64,000 bases of DNA from Phyto melanocephala (Eukaryota > Arthropoda > Insecta > Diptera > Rhinophoridae), in NCBI GenBank assembly GCA_941918925.1, contig OW799233.1, positions 133,020,333 to 133,084,332 of the forward strand. The letters run 5' to 3'. The notes below the pieces were generated by a model. It was not told where the DNA came from. It searched no databases and was given only the letters and a program-made list of their open reading frames with translations. The position numbers were made by a program, and so were the translations under genes. Of this stretch, positions 21,901 to 34,014 are shown piece by piece. How positions within the stretch are numbered: the first letter of the stretch is position 1; each line of letters begins with the position of its first letter.

Positions 21901-24360
21901 TACTGGTTTCGTAGTTCGATTACAGTACATAATGATATTTGTTTTTCAATTAATTTACTACCCTATAAACAAATTTGACAGAAGATATACCATCCTGTTT
22001 TTTCTAAGAGCATAGAAGACCCTAGTGTTCCTTCATTTATGATTCATTATTTTTAATTCGTTGGTTAGCAGTACCCGAAAGCTCTTATTTTTTGTTAGAG
22101 GAAACTCTGCTAAATCATTAAATATTAAACTACTAGTACATCTTGTCTTCTCAGTTTTCTATAATTCCAGCAGAAAGCTTTACCTCATACACCTGTATAT
22201 TGTACAAATATGGCGTTTTAATATCATCTACATTTTATACCATACCTTCTTATGTTTTATTTTGTTTATAATAAATATTTTTCACTATATGTTAGTAATG
22301 GTTTCTGCAATTGTTTGCAAATGAATCCTTAATTTTCTTTACGTTGTATATACTTCGGCAATACAATATAAATATCTACTTTGAGAAGTGGATAAAGTAA
22401 ATAAATTTTTTCCAATTGGTTTGACCGAACTCAACATTTCTTTTAAAAAATTTCTCTTCTTCATACATACTCCACCTGACGCAAGTTCTCTGAGAAGTGT
22501 ATTTTATCTATCCTCAACTACTTCATTCTAGTCTTTGTCTTGCCTCTGCGGATTTTCTTCATTGTACTTATCAAAAACTATTTAGCTGTATTCGTTTTTC
22601 TTTCATTGCAGTAATCATGTAACTAGCATACGTGTATGTAAAAATTGCTTCAAATACAAATTTCGACCAGAATTGATGACGTAATACCGTGCGTTTTAAA
22701 GAAAGCAACATCATCTTCGCTAACATCAATATCTAAAGGATATCATTGGCTTTCACTTTAAAATTTGTGTCACAAGGATCCTTCTCACTGTTACTTGTGG
22801 CGTTCAAATGATATTCTATTTGTTTCTGAGAGTATTTTTTTTGTGTGGTCATAAAAAAACAAAAAAGATCTGCAGAGTCACTTGGGTCCCCCAAATGAAC
22901 AACTTATCTTTTAATTACACTAATAAATAAATTTATTGTACTTCAAATAAAACTCGACTATATAAAGGGAAAAATAGAAAAATAATTTATTTTTGAAACT
23001 TTTAAAGAAAACCTAATCTTAGAGGACCACTGAGGGATAAAACAAAAACAAAATATTTATGTGAAATAGTTTTCTAGAAAATTTATAACATATGTATTTC
23101 GTTTAAATAAATTCGTGACAAATTTCGAATTTCTTTTAAAAAAAATTTAATTTCAATTTAGTTTTTACATAAATATCTTGAAAGCAATCTGTGGGTCATA
23201 AAAAAATTTACAACATTAATTGAAATTTTTGCATATAAACAATAATAAATAAAATCTGCATTTTCATTTAGAAGACTTTTTATTTGTACAACATTTTTAA
23301 AACCATCCTCTTATACATTGTAAGTGCATACCCCTAATACGATTGATTTAATTTTAAGTGTAGTTTTTTGTGTTTGCTTAGTTTGAATATTTCGTTTAGG
23401 ATAAATAATATTATTGTTGTTATTTTCTTGATGTGCCCATTGTAAATGATTGTTGTTCTTATTACTGTTCATCTTATTGTTGTCATTATGGCTGCAGTAG
23501 TTGTTGCTGCTGTTGCCATTGAAACAGCTTCTGCTTCTTGTGCTCAACTACTGATAGTTCCAGTTTTAAATGGGCAAAGAAACCATAGCGGTGTTACAAC
23601 AACAACAACAACAAAAAATATGTTTGTAGGTTGTTTGTGTGATTGGCTGATTGTTCTATAAGATGTTTACAGTGAATTTCTACAATTTCAAAACTGCAAC
23701 TTGCCCTGGACTTCGGTGGTATGCAGCAATTGCCCACACGGTCTACAAAATGAACAACGGATAATTTTGTAACATTAATTGAGCAAAGTGCTGCTGTGTG
23801 TAAAATAAAACAAAACTCAAGCTGATTTTTTATGTAAACGTTAATGCGGGGATTGATGGTAAAGTTGCTGTTGTTGTTTTATTTGTGATACTGCCTATGT
23901 GTAGTTTGGACTATCTAAGTGTGTTTTGGAAGACCCAGAAGTAGCAGCTAATCTATCAAACTGAAATGTTTTCTTTGTCGTATGGAGATGACGTTAGCAT
24001 TTAAATCGTTAAGCTAAAGGGAGGGCGGAGAGAGAAATTTAGTGAACTGCATGTCAACAATGCATCAAATGAAACTAGAGTTTCAGATGTACAATTGTAT
24101 AAATGACACCTCCTAAGGAAGTTATTTGGTTATGGGTAAAAAAAAGTACGAGTATAATTTGAAGAAATAAAAACCAACTCAACTTAACTCAAATAATAAT
24201 AATGGAGCAGCCTACAAACGATAACTGCAACAAAAATAAAGAATAATTTGATGCTTGCGGCTAAACGGTAACCTCCTCTTAGGTTAATTTTTTTGCATCG
24301 TTTTTTCTATCATTGTTGGTCGAAGTATTTGTAATTAACCTTGAACAAACAATTGTAGCT
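21901..24360. other. unannotated stretch
   Basis: No gene or element is recognised in 2.5 kb. The region 23440-23620 is rich in GTT/AAC triplets, which produce overlapping short frames on both strands with no domain content. Confidence 0.45.
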
Positions 24361-25700
24361 TTTGAGGGTATAAAAAAGTGTTAATTGATAAAAAAATTAT
24401 AAACAATTTTTTAAAAAGTAAAACTGTTTTAATTTTTTGATTTTAGCAAATTTTTTTAGTCTCCTACAAAAAATAACATATTTCATAAACTTTTCTTTAA
24501 AAATTACCGAAATTTTCCTACAAAAGTAATTTTTTCTTTTCGATTTTCTATGGAAGCAAATAATTTAAAATTAATTTTTTATGAAGGCTAATATAAAAAA
24601 TAAAAAATTAAGAAAAAAAAACTTTCTTTAAAAGTAAAATTATAAAAAATTTTTTTAAAAATTTTCAATTAAAAATAAAATTTTAAAATTTTTTTGAAAG
24701 AGTAAGGTTTTTCAAAAATATCTTTAAAAGCAAATTTAGTCAAAATTTTCTATGAAGACGAAATTTGTGAAAATTGTCTATAGAACAATATTTTTTTAAT
24801 TGTAGAATTTTTAAAATACTTTCTTATAATTAAAATATTTAAAAATTGTACTTTTATAGAAAATTTTTTCAAAATTTTACTTGTATTGAAAATTTCTTAA
24901 AACTTTTACTAGTATAGAAAATTTGTTAGATATACATATTTCTTTTAAAAAACAGTATCGAAGGAAAAATTTTAAATAATTTTCAATAAGGAACAATTTT
25001 AAAACACTTTAATAAATTTTTTTTTTATTTTCTATTAATGCAAAAATTTTTAAAAATTTTCTACTTTAAAATTTTAAATTAAATTAATATTTTAATAAAT
25101 TTTCTATTAAAGAAATATGTTAAAAAAATTTTATAAAAAAAATATTAAAAACAAATTTTTATAAAAGAAAAGTTTTACAGAATTTTCTGTTAAATAAAAA
25201 TTAAAAAAAAAATCTTTTTAATAAACAAAAGTTAAAAAAACAAATTATTAAAGAAGAATTTTAAAGAAATGTATAAAAATTTTCTAAAAAATTTAAAATT
25301 TAAAAAAAAAATCCAATAAAGTAAAAATTTTAAAATATTTTCTTTTAAACCAAAATTTAAAATATTTTCTTTTAAACCAAAATTTTTTATAGAAGAAAAA
25401 TTTAAAAAATTTTCTTAAAGATATTAAAAAAAATTTCTTTTAACGAAAAATTTAAAAAAAATTTTATTAATGTAAAAACTTCTATTAAAATAAAACTTTG
25501 AAATTTTTTTAAACACTTCAAAAAATTCTATTAAAAAGTAAAATTTTTTAATATTTTCTTTTGAATTTATAATTTTCTATTGAAGTAAGCTTTTTTAAAA
25601 AACTTCTATAGAAATTAAAATTTTTAAAAAATTTTTGACTAATAAAATATTTTCAAAAACATATAATTTCTAAACACTTGCAAGTAAAATAATTTATTTT
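24361..25700. repeat. AT-only degenerate array
   Basis: About 1.3 kb is made of variations on AAAATTTTCTATTAAAG and AAATTTTTAAAAATTTTC, with hardly any G or C. Spacing is irregular at roughly 30-45 bases. Some units are exact neighbours: TTAAAATATTTTCTTTTAAA occurs twice in a row at about 25338-25380. It behaves like a decayed minisatellite. A short tail of the same sequence reappears right after the mini-me element at 28455-28520. Confidence 0.7.
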
Positions 25701-25707
25701 TTGTACA

Positions 25708-26205
25708 TCTGTATATATAAAAATTGTTGCAAGTGGGTTGTGACTTTATAACTCAAGAAGGAACTCACTTATCCGAACTTAATGTTTAGGCTTTGTTCGG
25801 ACTATTTAGTAGATGGTTTATGTGAAGTTTGCACAAAATCCGTCGAGGGGTTTACGGGTAAAAAGGTAAAATCGGTAACAGGGTATCTCCGGTCTTAATA
25901 AAGATATAACAAAAATTCAGAAAGGATCAAAGAGCCTGTTAAAAGTAATTGGATAGGTATGTGGTACTTTTTTTTTTTTGGAAATTTTGAGATTAAAGGA
26001 GATAAAACGGGTAAAAACCGAATTTTATTACTTTTTTGAACAGCGTTTATCTTTGAGAGGGATAGCAAAATGAAAAAACAAATCTATAATGAAGTTCTGT
26101 ACTTTTTCGAAATTTTTTTAATAAATGAATTTGATGTTCCAATGAAATTTTATTATTATTTATTATTTCACTTGATACGTAGCGAAGCACGTACCAGGCG
26201 GTTAG
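25708..26205 (+). mobile_element. non-autonomous Helitron, second family
   Basis: The element begins A|TCTGTATATATAAAA and ends GGCGGTTAG|T. The 3' end is preceded by a stem TACGT...ACGTA (ACGTAGCGAAGCACGT, 26177-26192). The TC start, hairpin, TAG-type end and A|T insertion site fit Helitrons. The interior (CCGTCGAGGGGTTTACGGG and others) is unlike the first Helitron family and encodes nothing. Confidence 0.75.
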
Positions 26206-26397
26206 TTCTATATAAAAGGGATAATTTAAAAAATATTACTTAAAACAATATTAACAAGTAAGAGCACTATATTCGGCTGTGCCGAATCTTTTATACCCAC
26301 CACCAATTTTGTGTACATATAAAGCACAATATTTATTATTTTGTTACTCATTATGGAATAATCTCTTTATAATAAAATATGTGTCACTTTCTTTGTA

Positions 26398-27018
26398 GAG
26401 GGTGGTTAAATTTTAAGGGCCCATGTTGAAGGTGAACTACAGCTAGTCTTTAAATTAGTTTTCTGCATTTCATTTGACATTTCTCAATCTCAAACTTACT
26501 AATTTAAACCGTGGAAAGATACGCAAATGAGCAACGCTTTAAAGTTATTTAGGTTTTTTATGAAAATGGGCGTTCAAATCAAAATGCATTTTGTGCACTT
26601 CGTAATTCTTTTGATCAACATAATCATTCAAATTCATCCACAATCGGGAAAATTGTAAAAAATATTTAAATTTCTGCAAAACAGGTCTGTATAAAATGTT
26701 AGAAAATCTGTGAATGCCTTCTTAGTTCGTTGAATGGAAACCATTGCTGTTTTTTGCGATAGTGTGGCAAAAGAGCAGTCAACCTCGACTCATCATCGTG
26801 CCCAACAATTGAGCATCAACATTGTCATTGAAAATTTGGACCAACAGATAGAGGAGCGGCGCCAAGGATTGGGGGGGGGGGTCACTTGGCCGATATTTTG
26901 TTAAATACATAATTTAACCGTACAAATATTATCATTACAAAAATAAATAATAATAATTTCCTAAATAATTTGTTTTTTATTTAAATTCAACATCGGGCCT
27001 TAAAATTTAACCACCCTT
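26398..27018 (+). mobile_element. internally deleted mariner with both ends, nested in mini-me copy 2
   Basis: The left end GAGGGTGGTTAAATTTTAAG and the inverted right end CTTAAAATTTAACCACCCTT are each flanked by TA. Between them lie the transposase N-terminus (degenerate ERYANEQRFKVI-type frame) and, after a deletion, the extreme C-terminus. The whole catalytic core is missing. This copy shows the true 3' end that the sister at 3468-4066 has lost. Confidence 0.85.
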
Positions 27019-27169
27019 TATAACTTCGATATGCTACTAAAATGCTTTTGTAAATGTAGTCTTTCAATGAAAGTGGGCGTTAAAGTAGGCGTGTCAATAA
27101 AGTTTCTGCTAATAAATACAACTTAGATATTTCAATATAGTTCTTTATTTTCCCAAAAATTTTGTCAAT

Positions 27170-27830
27170 AGAGAAATTACATGAATTTAAGAAAACCCGT
27201 TATATGGGAGGTAGGCGTTATAGTGGGCGTGTCATCTTAACTTTTTTACACAACAACTACATTGACTAGAAGGATATATGTAGTAAATTTCCTCATCATA
27301 CCTCTAATTTTGTCGGTTTTATGAGCTTTAACATTTCATTAACGGAAGATAACGTGAAAAGTGGGCGTTATAGTAGGCGTGTCAAAATTATTTTTACGCA
27401 TGAGTACATTTTAGATGTTTCAATATAGCCTTTTATTATTCCAAAATCTTTATTAATAGAGAAATTATATGAATTTTAGGTAAAACGTTATATGGGAGGT
27501 GGGCGTAAAAGTGGGCGTGGCATCTTAATTTTTTGGCACAATAATGACATTGCCTAGGGGGATATACGTAGCACATTTAATCGTCATACCTCTAATTTTG
27601 GCGGTTTTATGAGCTTTTAAATTTCATTAACGGTAGATAACGTGAAAAGTGGGCGTTATAGTAGGCGTGTCGAAGTTATTTTTGCGAATGAGTACATTTT
27701 AGATGTTTCAATATAGCCCTTTATTATTCCAAAATCTTTATATATAGAGAAATTATATGAATTTTAGGTAAAACGTTATATGGGAGGTGGGCGTAAAAGT
27801 GGGCGTGGCACATTGATTTTCCGTTGAAAA
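27170..27830. repeat. ~288-bp tandem repeat in mini-me copy 2
   Basis: GAGAAATTA...GAATTT starts at about 27170, 27460 and 27748, two periods of ~288 bases, against three in the sister copy at 4183-5110. It has the same GTGGGCGTAAAAGTGGGCGT core. Confidence 0.85.
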
Positions 27831-28266
27831 AAAGCCTCTTACCAAAAAGCAAAGTGTGCAAAATTTCAGAGTCGTACATCCAATTTTGTTGCTTTTATGA
27901 CGTTTTTGTTTTTAAATATACCGAAAAATACACTGTGCGGTATAAATTTTCGTACATTTTGATTGATAACTCCTTTCCTAATGATTAGATTTAGGTAATT
28001 TTTGGTTAGAAATATTGTTTTAACTTGAGAAATATATATTCGAAGTTTCATGACTGTACGTTAAGCCGTTTGGACACAATACCATTTTATTCGATGTTCG
28101 TAGGACACGGTTTTTTCGACCTACTCTTGCATTCCGAGCTATAACTCACTTGCTTATATTCCGATATAGCCCATTTTCAATACCAAACAAACCTTGTCTA
28201 TAAGAAAGATTCTGGCAAAATTTGAGCCTCCTAGCTTTTTCGGTGCGACCTCTATCGTGCTTTCAA

Positions 28267-28298
28267 CAGACGGACAGACGGACAGACGGACGGACATA
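28267..28298 (-). repeat. (GTCY)n microsatellite, short allele
   Basis: About 30 bases of ACGGACAG units lie at the position where the sister copy at 5568 has about 70. Confidence 0.85.
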
Positions 28299-28434
28299 GC
28301 TAGATCGTCATCAAATCAAACCCTGATTCAGAATATATATATACTTTATGGGGTCTAAAATGGATATTTCGATGTGTTACAAACGGAATGACAAAACGAA
28401 TATACCCCCACCATTTTTTTGGTGGCGGGTATAA

Positions 28435-30903
28435 AAAAAGAGTTTAATTTTTTACATAATTCGCTGAATGTAAAAATTTTTAAAAATTTTCTATAAAAGT
28501 AATATTTTTAAAAATTTTCTTAACAATCTGAAAATAAATATTCACAATTTTGTTTTCTTTTAGGATCCTGTTGAATGCTCTGCTGGATGCATATACTGTT
28601 CTATGTATTCAAATTATATTTGTACTTGAAGCTGCTCAACTTGATTGACTTTACCGTTTTTACTGTAACTTTGTGCATGGCTATTGTTCTACCAACTGTT
28701 CGCCTTATCTTCTTCTAACAAATTTTCCAATTTTGTTTAGGATTTTTTCCCTGTATTGTTACTGCTGTGTTTTGTAAATTATCGCTTTATCCACCAGGGG
28801 CCATGTTTATCAAGAAGTTGAGTAACAAAAGGCAGGCAGAAGTAGCAGCATTAAACACAAACATTTTTTTTAAGTTGGCAGCCAATTTTCTCCAAATTGT
28901 TGCCAACGTTTACAACGATCAGCTAACACTGACAAGGAGAGCTAAAACAACTAGCCATGCAACATAGTACAAAATACCACTAAATGCAAGAAGTTAAAGT
29001 GTAGCAAGTAAGTGAGTAATTTATTCATATGCCACAATAACCACGAATGAGCGCTGTTGAACAACAATAAAAAATCTATTGTCTTCTTCATAAAAATGGA
29101 ACTATTTAATTTTAATATCTGTCTTTGGTAACAATTTCATTGTTATCTTTTAAACCTTTTAATTTTGTTGTTGTTTCTTAACCACAACAGCAGCAACAAT
29201 AATAATCCTAAAATGTCTTTATTATTATTATGTTGTATTGTTTAGATTTTGCTAATTTTTGTTTAGTGAAAATTAAAAATAGAATTTTACTATATTGTTG
29301 ATAGTTATAATTAGATGATAATAATTTGTTAGCAATTTTGACAAATATTTACATTTCTGGCTGAATTGATAAGAAATGGTAATGCAACAGGAAATGGCTT
29401 AAACTATAAAAAAAATTCTTAAGTATTTTGCTGCTTCAATTTGCATTCATATAAGTGTGAAACATTTAAGAAAGCTAAGTTTACATTAGAGTACAACTGG
29501 TTAGAATAGTTAAAAGTTTGTATGAAAATACAAACATAGAATAGTGTAAAAATAAATTGTAATTGGTAAAACATATATTAAAATTATGGAAAAAATACAA
29601 ACAAGACAATTTGGCAAGCAGACTGATTTTTTAAATTTTTTTTAATTATTTCATAAAAAGAAAAATTTTATTAGAACAGATTTTTATTTCAAAGTAATCA
29701 TTGACAAATACATTTAGGTGTACAACATATTAAAAAAAAACAAAATACATACATATTTTTTTATTGAAATATTTAGAAAAATTCTTACGGCTCAAGTTCC
29801 TTTAACAAAAGAGAAAAAAAAAATAATGTCTTTAATTTTTATCAATAAAAGAAATGATTTCTAATTTATTTGTTTACACAAAGATATTATAAAAACCAAA
29901 ACAAATTTAATTTTCTGATGATGCTTCACAGAACGCTAAATTTTGAGGTAATTAATAAAAATTAAAGACATTATTTTTATTATTAAAAAATCTTCAATTG
30001 TGAAATTTATAAAACCATATTCAAAACAAAAATAGAATAAAAATAAGATTACAGCTCAACGCCAAGAGCCTTATTTAATTTAAAAGTAAATATTTTAATG
30101 GACATATGCAAGCTTTGTTTGCTCGTTCTAAATAATTCCACTTTGATTCTACTTTACACAAATAGTGAAAACGATAAAAAAAAAAACAATCAACCTAGTT
30201 TTGTTTGTTTTTCTTACGTCGAAACGAATTTCTGCACATTTTGCTCCTAGAAATCTGATCAAAATCCTACGATTTGTATTGTAGTATAGATTTTATCTGT
30301 TAAGAAACTTTAAACTAAAAAATTTCCTGTTTAACAGTATAGAAAATATCAATACTCTACATCATGGAATTTACCAAAAATCCTCAATGTTGGATGGTCT
30401 TCAAATTTTACGTTAAACGTAATATAAAATTATAAATTAAAAATATAACCTCTAGGTATAATAAATAATTGTAATTTCGGGATGTCTTAAAGAGACTTAG
30501 ATAATATTTAGATGGCAACACAAGAAAATAATAAGCGGTCACACTTTCTATATTTTATAACTGATCTAGTGCTGTCAAAATAACAAGAAAATATTTTAAA
30601 TTGCTTTGTGCGAAAAACTGCCCTGTTAATTACACACTTAACATACGTTAAATGATCGAAGCGTAGCCTGGATCTTAGATTTAAATTAATATTCCAATTT
30701 ATTAAATATTTCTGACGCCATCTTTGATTTTGAATTTTTACATAGTTAACAGTGTTCTTTAAGGTGATACCCATACTTATAGGGTAAAGGAAAAAATTGC
30801 CTCCATTTTATTTAGGACGCCATCTTAAATATAAACTTTTAAATAGTTTCAGTGGGTTTATTTTTCAAATACTATAATTGTTCCATTTTCGTTTGCAAAT
30901 TTT
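28435..30903. other. unannotated AT-rich stretch
   Basis: No gene or element is recognised in 2.5 kb. TTTTGTTTTCTTTTAG before GATCC at 28545-28565 looks like a splice acceptor and is followed by a short Cys-containing frame, but that frame stops after about 20 codons and is not supported. Confidence 0.45.
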
Positions 30904-31246
30904 AGTTAGGTTAGGTTGAAAAGGAGGGGCACTAAAAGCCCAAACCTATGACAGATATACACTTATGCCCAGTTGGCATGTTGTGCGCTCCATGTGGGAA
31001 CCGGAATTCCCAGTTTAAAACCATAATCATAATTTCCATAAATAAATATCGGACAAGTTCAAGAGCTCAGTCCACTCAATGTAATTCCTTATGGATCTCC
31101 AGTTTGAGTTCCCCAGGTACAAATTCCAAATTCGGCATAGTATCCACTGTAAAATTCTCGCGTCTAATATGCCCAAACGCAGGACAATGACAGAGATAGT
31201 GTATCAAAGTCTCATCCTCTTCCTCGCATGCTCTGCATGCATGTTA
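30904..31246 (-). pseudogene. LINE 3' end, 5'-truncated (CCHC-knuckle family)
   Basis: On the minus strand from about 31246 the frame reads CRACEEEDETLIHYLCHCPAF followed by GHIRRENFTVD, the C-terminal zinc knuckle of an RNase H LINE, and the end of the protein follows. The 3' UTR contains GCCCAACTGGCATAAG-type sequence complementary to 30960-30990 and ends TTTCAACCTAACCTAAC. It is the same family as 39423-39800 and 21823-21900. No convincing target duplication was found. Confidence 0.75.
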
Positions 31247-31261
31247 CCCATACCAATCTGA

Positions 31262-31645
31262 AGTTTATATCTCAGTTAGTTTCAAGCCAATTACTTAGTT
31301 CTTCATTGGAATAATTTTCGAGAAAACGGATGATAATTCGGTGTTCTTATAGTGTCTTAAATTTGTTTAGAATATTTGGAAACTTTATATATTTATATTT
31401 ATATATTTATTTTTCCCCAAAAATTTTTGCATATAACTTTGCCGTTTAGTAACCAATTTGTCCAAAATTTTTCAGCAATATCTTTGGGCGCATACTCTAT
31501 ATGAATAAATAGTAAAATACGTGTCAGTAAATAATCTTAGAGCTGAAAAATGCAAAAGTGTTCATTTGTACATATCTTGGGAAGTTTTGGAGTAATTAGG
31601 CTAGATAACAAAAATTTTCGAAAGCATTTCAGATAAATTGATTAA
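31262..31645. other. possible decayed repeat, family unknown
   Basis: AAAATTTTCGAAAGCATTTCAG and GATAAATTGAT near 31610-31642 resemble 12610-12650 (AAAATTTTCGAGAGCATATG). GTTTCAAGCCAAT occurs both at 31279 and 12359. This suggests an old shared repeat but no ends are visible. Confidence 0.3.
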
Positions 31646-32666
31646 TCTTCTATATATATAAAACAGGCTATGCTGATTTTGATAAAATTTTCAGGGAATC
31701 TTTAGAATATTAAGGCGAGTGACACTGTGAAGTCTGATTTTAGATTTTCGATCTGCGGGCGGAGGGGTGTGGCAAAATCCTATTTTCATATTGCACCACC
31801 AATGTCATATACATATATTTATATTGTTTTTTTTTTAAAGCCGTTGTCATGTTTTTCAAAATGAGATATCAAACTCATAAATCGGTTATGTAGTTCCGAA
31901 GATGTTTACAAAAAACCAATGTTAATAATAATCCAATATCAAAATTTGAAAAAATTTGAAAAGTTGCATTCAAAAATCCGAGTTTTCGGTTAATTTACAA
32001 AAAAATATTTACATCATTCGATAACACAAGTTATTCCGTGTTTACCGACACAGTAATGGATAAAAAACATGCCGTCATTTATCCCACTGAATTTTTGAAT
32101 TCATTGGAACCACCCGGAATGCCACCGCATGTACCAATATTAAAGGTTGGATCACCGGTAATTCTTATTCACAACTTAACCATCAAAATCTGTTTACCAA
32201 ACTATATCGAGGAAACAATCGTCGGTGGCAGATTTAAAGGCGAAGACTCAAATTCCCTTTGCTGTTACCATCAACAAAGCATAAGGCCAATTATTGACTT
32301 TTGCAGGCTTAATTTTGGAAAATTCATGTTTTTCACACGGCCTGTTGTATGGGGCTTGCTCCCGAGTTGGCACGCCAAAAAATTTAATTTACACCAAATA
32401 AAAAAAAACAAAAAACATAATCTATCCACTGGCCTTAAGATGAAGTAAGAAATAAATATAATTTCCAATTTGCCTTATATACATGCGTTTCTTTTTTGAT
32501 TGAGCCCATACCTACACCATTTGTAAGTTATTCTGTAAAAAAACTTTATGGCAGGCATTCCATGGATTTTTATTTAAAAGCCGTAAATTTCGTTAAAAGC
32601 TCAATTTAAATCATGTGGTAATATCAATATTTGCTTAGGGCCAGGATCGTGGACCGGGTCAGTTAG
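31646..32666 (+). mobile_element. Helitron, internally deleted, with helicase remnant
   Basis: Starts A|TCTTCTATATATATAAAAC and ends CCGGGTCAGTTAG|T, an A|T insertion site with Helitron-type ends. In between is the C-terminal part of the Helitron Rep/helicase protein (32035-32447). The Rep nuclease and most of the helicase are missing, so the element is a deletion derivative of an autonomous Helitron. The start of a GC-rich patch (GGGCCAGGATCGTGGACC) before the end may form the 3' hairpin. Confidence 0.75.
32035..32447 (+). pseudogene. Helitron helicase C-terminal fragment
   Basis: The frame reads VMDKKHAVIYPTEFLNSLEP then PGMPPHVPILKVGSPVIL, the family's stretch before the last helicase motifs. 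After RFKGEDSN a frameshift moves the match to another frame: FAVTINKA (helicase motif, with stop instead of Q just after it), then SCFSHGLLYGACSRVGTPKN and KNIIYPLALR before the stop. These are the Pif1-type helicase motifs V-VI and the C-terminus of Helitron RepHel. At least one frameshift, two stops and a short internal deletion after IKICL make it inactive. In the full protein this DNA helicase unwinds the element during rolling-circle transposition. Confidence 0.85.
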
Positions 32667-32689
32667 TACATATAAGACATACAGAATAT

Positions 32690-32815
32690 TGGGAACTTAA
32701 AAGAACTGATTTCAACGTTCACACGGACGGACAGTAGGACATAATAACAGGGAACAAAACAAAATCGACTTCTATATAAAACAGGATCTAAAATATATAC
32801 TTTATTGGCATTATT
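32690..32815 (-). mobile_element. mini-me/DINE-like fragment
   Basis: GATTTCAACGTTCACACGGACGGACAG and, further right, AAATATATACTTTATTGGC match the GTCY region and the following conserved block of the DINE-like family at 37896-38774. Only about 120 bases remain. Confidence 0.5.
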
Positions 32816-33106
32816 TCATTGGCAATGGCGTTTTTTTTTTACAATATTCTAAAAAGTCGAACAACAAGGCAAATAATACGTACAACAAAATTTCTTAAAA
32901 TGTACGTTATAAATTTTTTTTTAACCAACAATTTCGAGAAATATTTCAAATATCGTATAAAATTTTCTACATTCAAAATGTATAAGAGAGAAATACAAAT
33001 TTTTTTTTGTGTTTATTGTGTGTTAAATCATTCCAAACATGCGATTAAACTTTGCTAACATATTTAGTTTGCGTGACAGTACAATACAAAATTGAAACAA
33101 AATATA

Positions 33107-34012
33107 AAGGGTGAATTTTTAGCTATTATCTTTTTGGCAACACTGGTTTAAACAGCTGACGCACGTTTCGTGTTTTGTTTTATCGTCAAACATCTTCTGT
33201 TTGGTCTATAATTTAAACATGAACCGTCTTACAAACAAACAACGCTTGCAAATTATTGAATTTTATTATCAAAATGCGTGCTCTGTTAAGAAAGTTTATC
33301 GCGCGCTTCTTGTGTTCAACGACAAAGCTAATTTTTGGCTCAACGGGTACGTTAATAAACAGAATTGTCGATTTTGGAGTGAAAATCAGCCAGAAGCTTT
33401 GCAAGAACTACCAATGCAATTTATGGGCTGATGGCATCATTGGACCGTACTTTTTCAAAGATGATGCGAATTGTAACGTAACTATGAATGGTGAGCGCTA
33501 CCGTCAGATGATATCCAACTTTTTTGGCCCAAAATGCAAGAGCTTGACTTGCATGACATGTGGTTTCAACAAGACGGTGCCACATGCCACACAGCACGCT
33601 TAACAATGGACTTATTGAGACGCCAGTTCGGTTAACATTTTATTTCACGTTCGGGACCGGTCAATTGGCCGCCTAGATCGCGCGATTTAACGTCTTTAGA
33701 CTAATTTTTGTGAGGCTATGTAAAAGCTCATGTCTATGCACACATGCCCAATTCAATTGACGTATTGAAAGACAACATTGAAGCATTTATTCATGAGATA
33801 CCGGCCGAAATGTTGGAAAGATTATGCCAAAATTGAACTAAGCGGATGGACCATTTGAGGCGCAGCCACGGTCAACATTTGCATGAAATAATCTTCACAC
33901 ATTAAATTATATGGACCGTGCTATCGATTCAAATAAAGATTTCATGAATTTTTCTGAATTTTATGTGTTTTTTTTTTTAAACTACTCCTATAGCTCTTAA
34001 AAAATCACCCAA
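33107..34012 (+). mobile_element. defective mariner-like element with both ends
   Basis: The left end GGGTGAATTTTTAGCTAT and the inverted right end ATAGCTCTTAAAAAATCACCC are flanked by TA on each side, the mariner target duplication. A typical full element is about 1.3 kb; this one is about 0.9 kb because of an internal deletion. The transposase inside is broken (see 33219-33900). The family differs from the mariner nested in the mini-me elements. Confidence 0.88.
33219..33900 (+). pseudogene. mariner transposase, deleted and frameshifted
   Basis: The ATG at 33219 starts MNRLTNKQRLQIIEFYYQNA, the N-terminal helix-turn-helix. After RALLVF about a third of the protein is missing and the frame resumes at NDKANFWLNGYVNKQNC, around the first catalytic Asp. 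A small deletion after LPM shifts the frame to NLWADGIIGPYFFKDDAN. A further shift gives MWFQQDGATCHTAR, with the second catalytic Asp. Then come GPVNWPPRSRDLTSLD, the third acidic site, with stops inside the next segment, and finally MDHLRRSHGQHLHEIIF. Although all three catalytic regions are still visible, deletion, frameshifts and stops make it non-functional. Confidence 0.9.
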
Positions 34013-34014
34013 TA

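Larger units (their letters stand above)
26254..28434 (-). mobile_element. mini-me/DINE-1-like element, composite copy 2
   Basis: The organisation matches the element at 3324-5774: the hairpin-side end ACAAGTAAGAGCACTATATTC, then the nested deleted mariner, the 288-bp tandem units (one fewer), the AACTCC...GAGCTATAAC conserved block, a short GTCY tract, and the far end CCACCATTTTTTTGGTGGCG followed by GGTATAAA. Because both copies hold the same mariner at the same place, the composite spread as a unit. Confidence 0.75.

Noticed and set aside
23311..23661. Asn-rich and Val/Ala-rich overlapping frames as a small protein gene
   Set aside because: Both come from the same GTT/AAC triplet-rich DNA on opposite strands, a common non-coding feature in flies.
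28545..28640. Possible exon: TTTTGTTTTCTTTTAG acceptor followed by a short Cys-containing frame
   Set aside because: The frame stops after about 20 codons, and such acceptor-like tracts are frequent in T-rich DNA.
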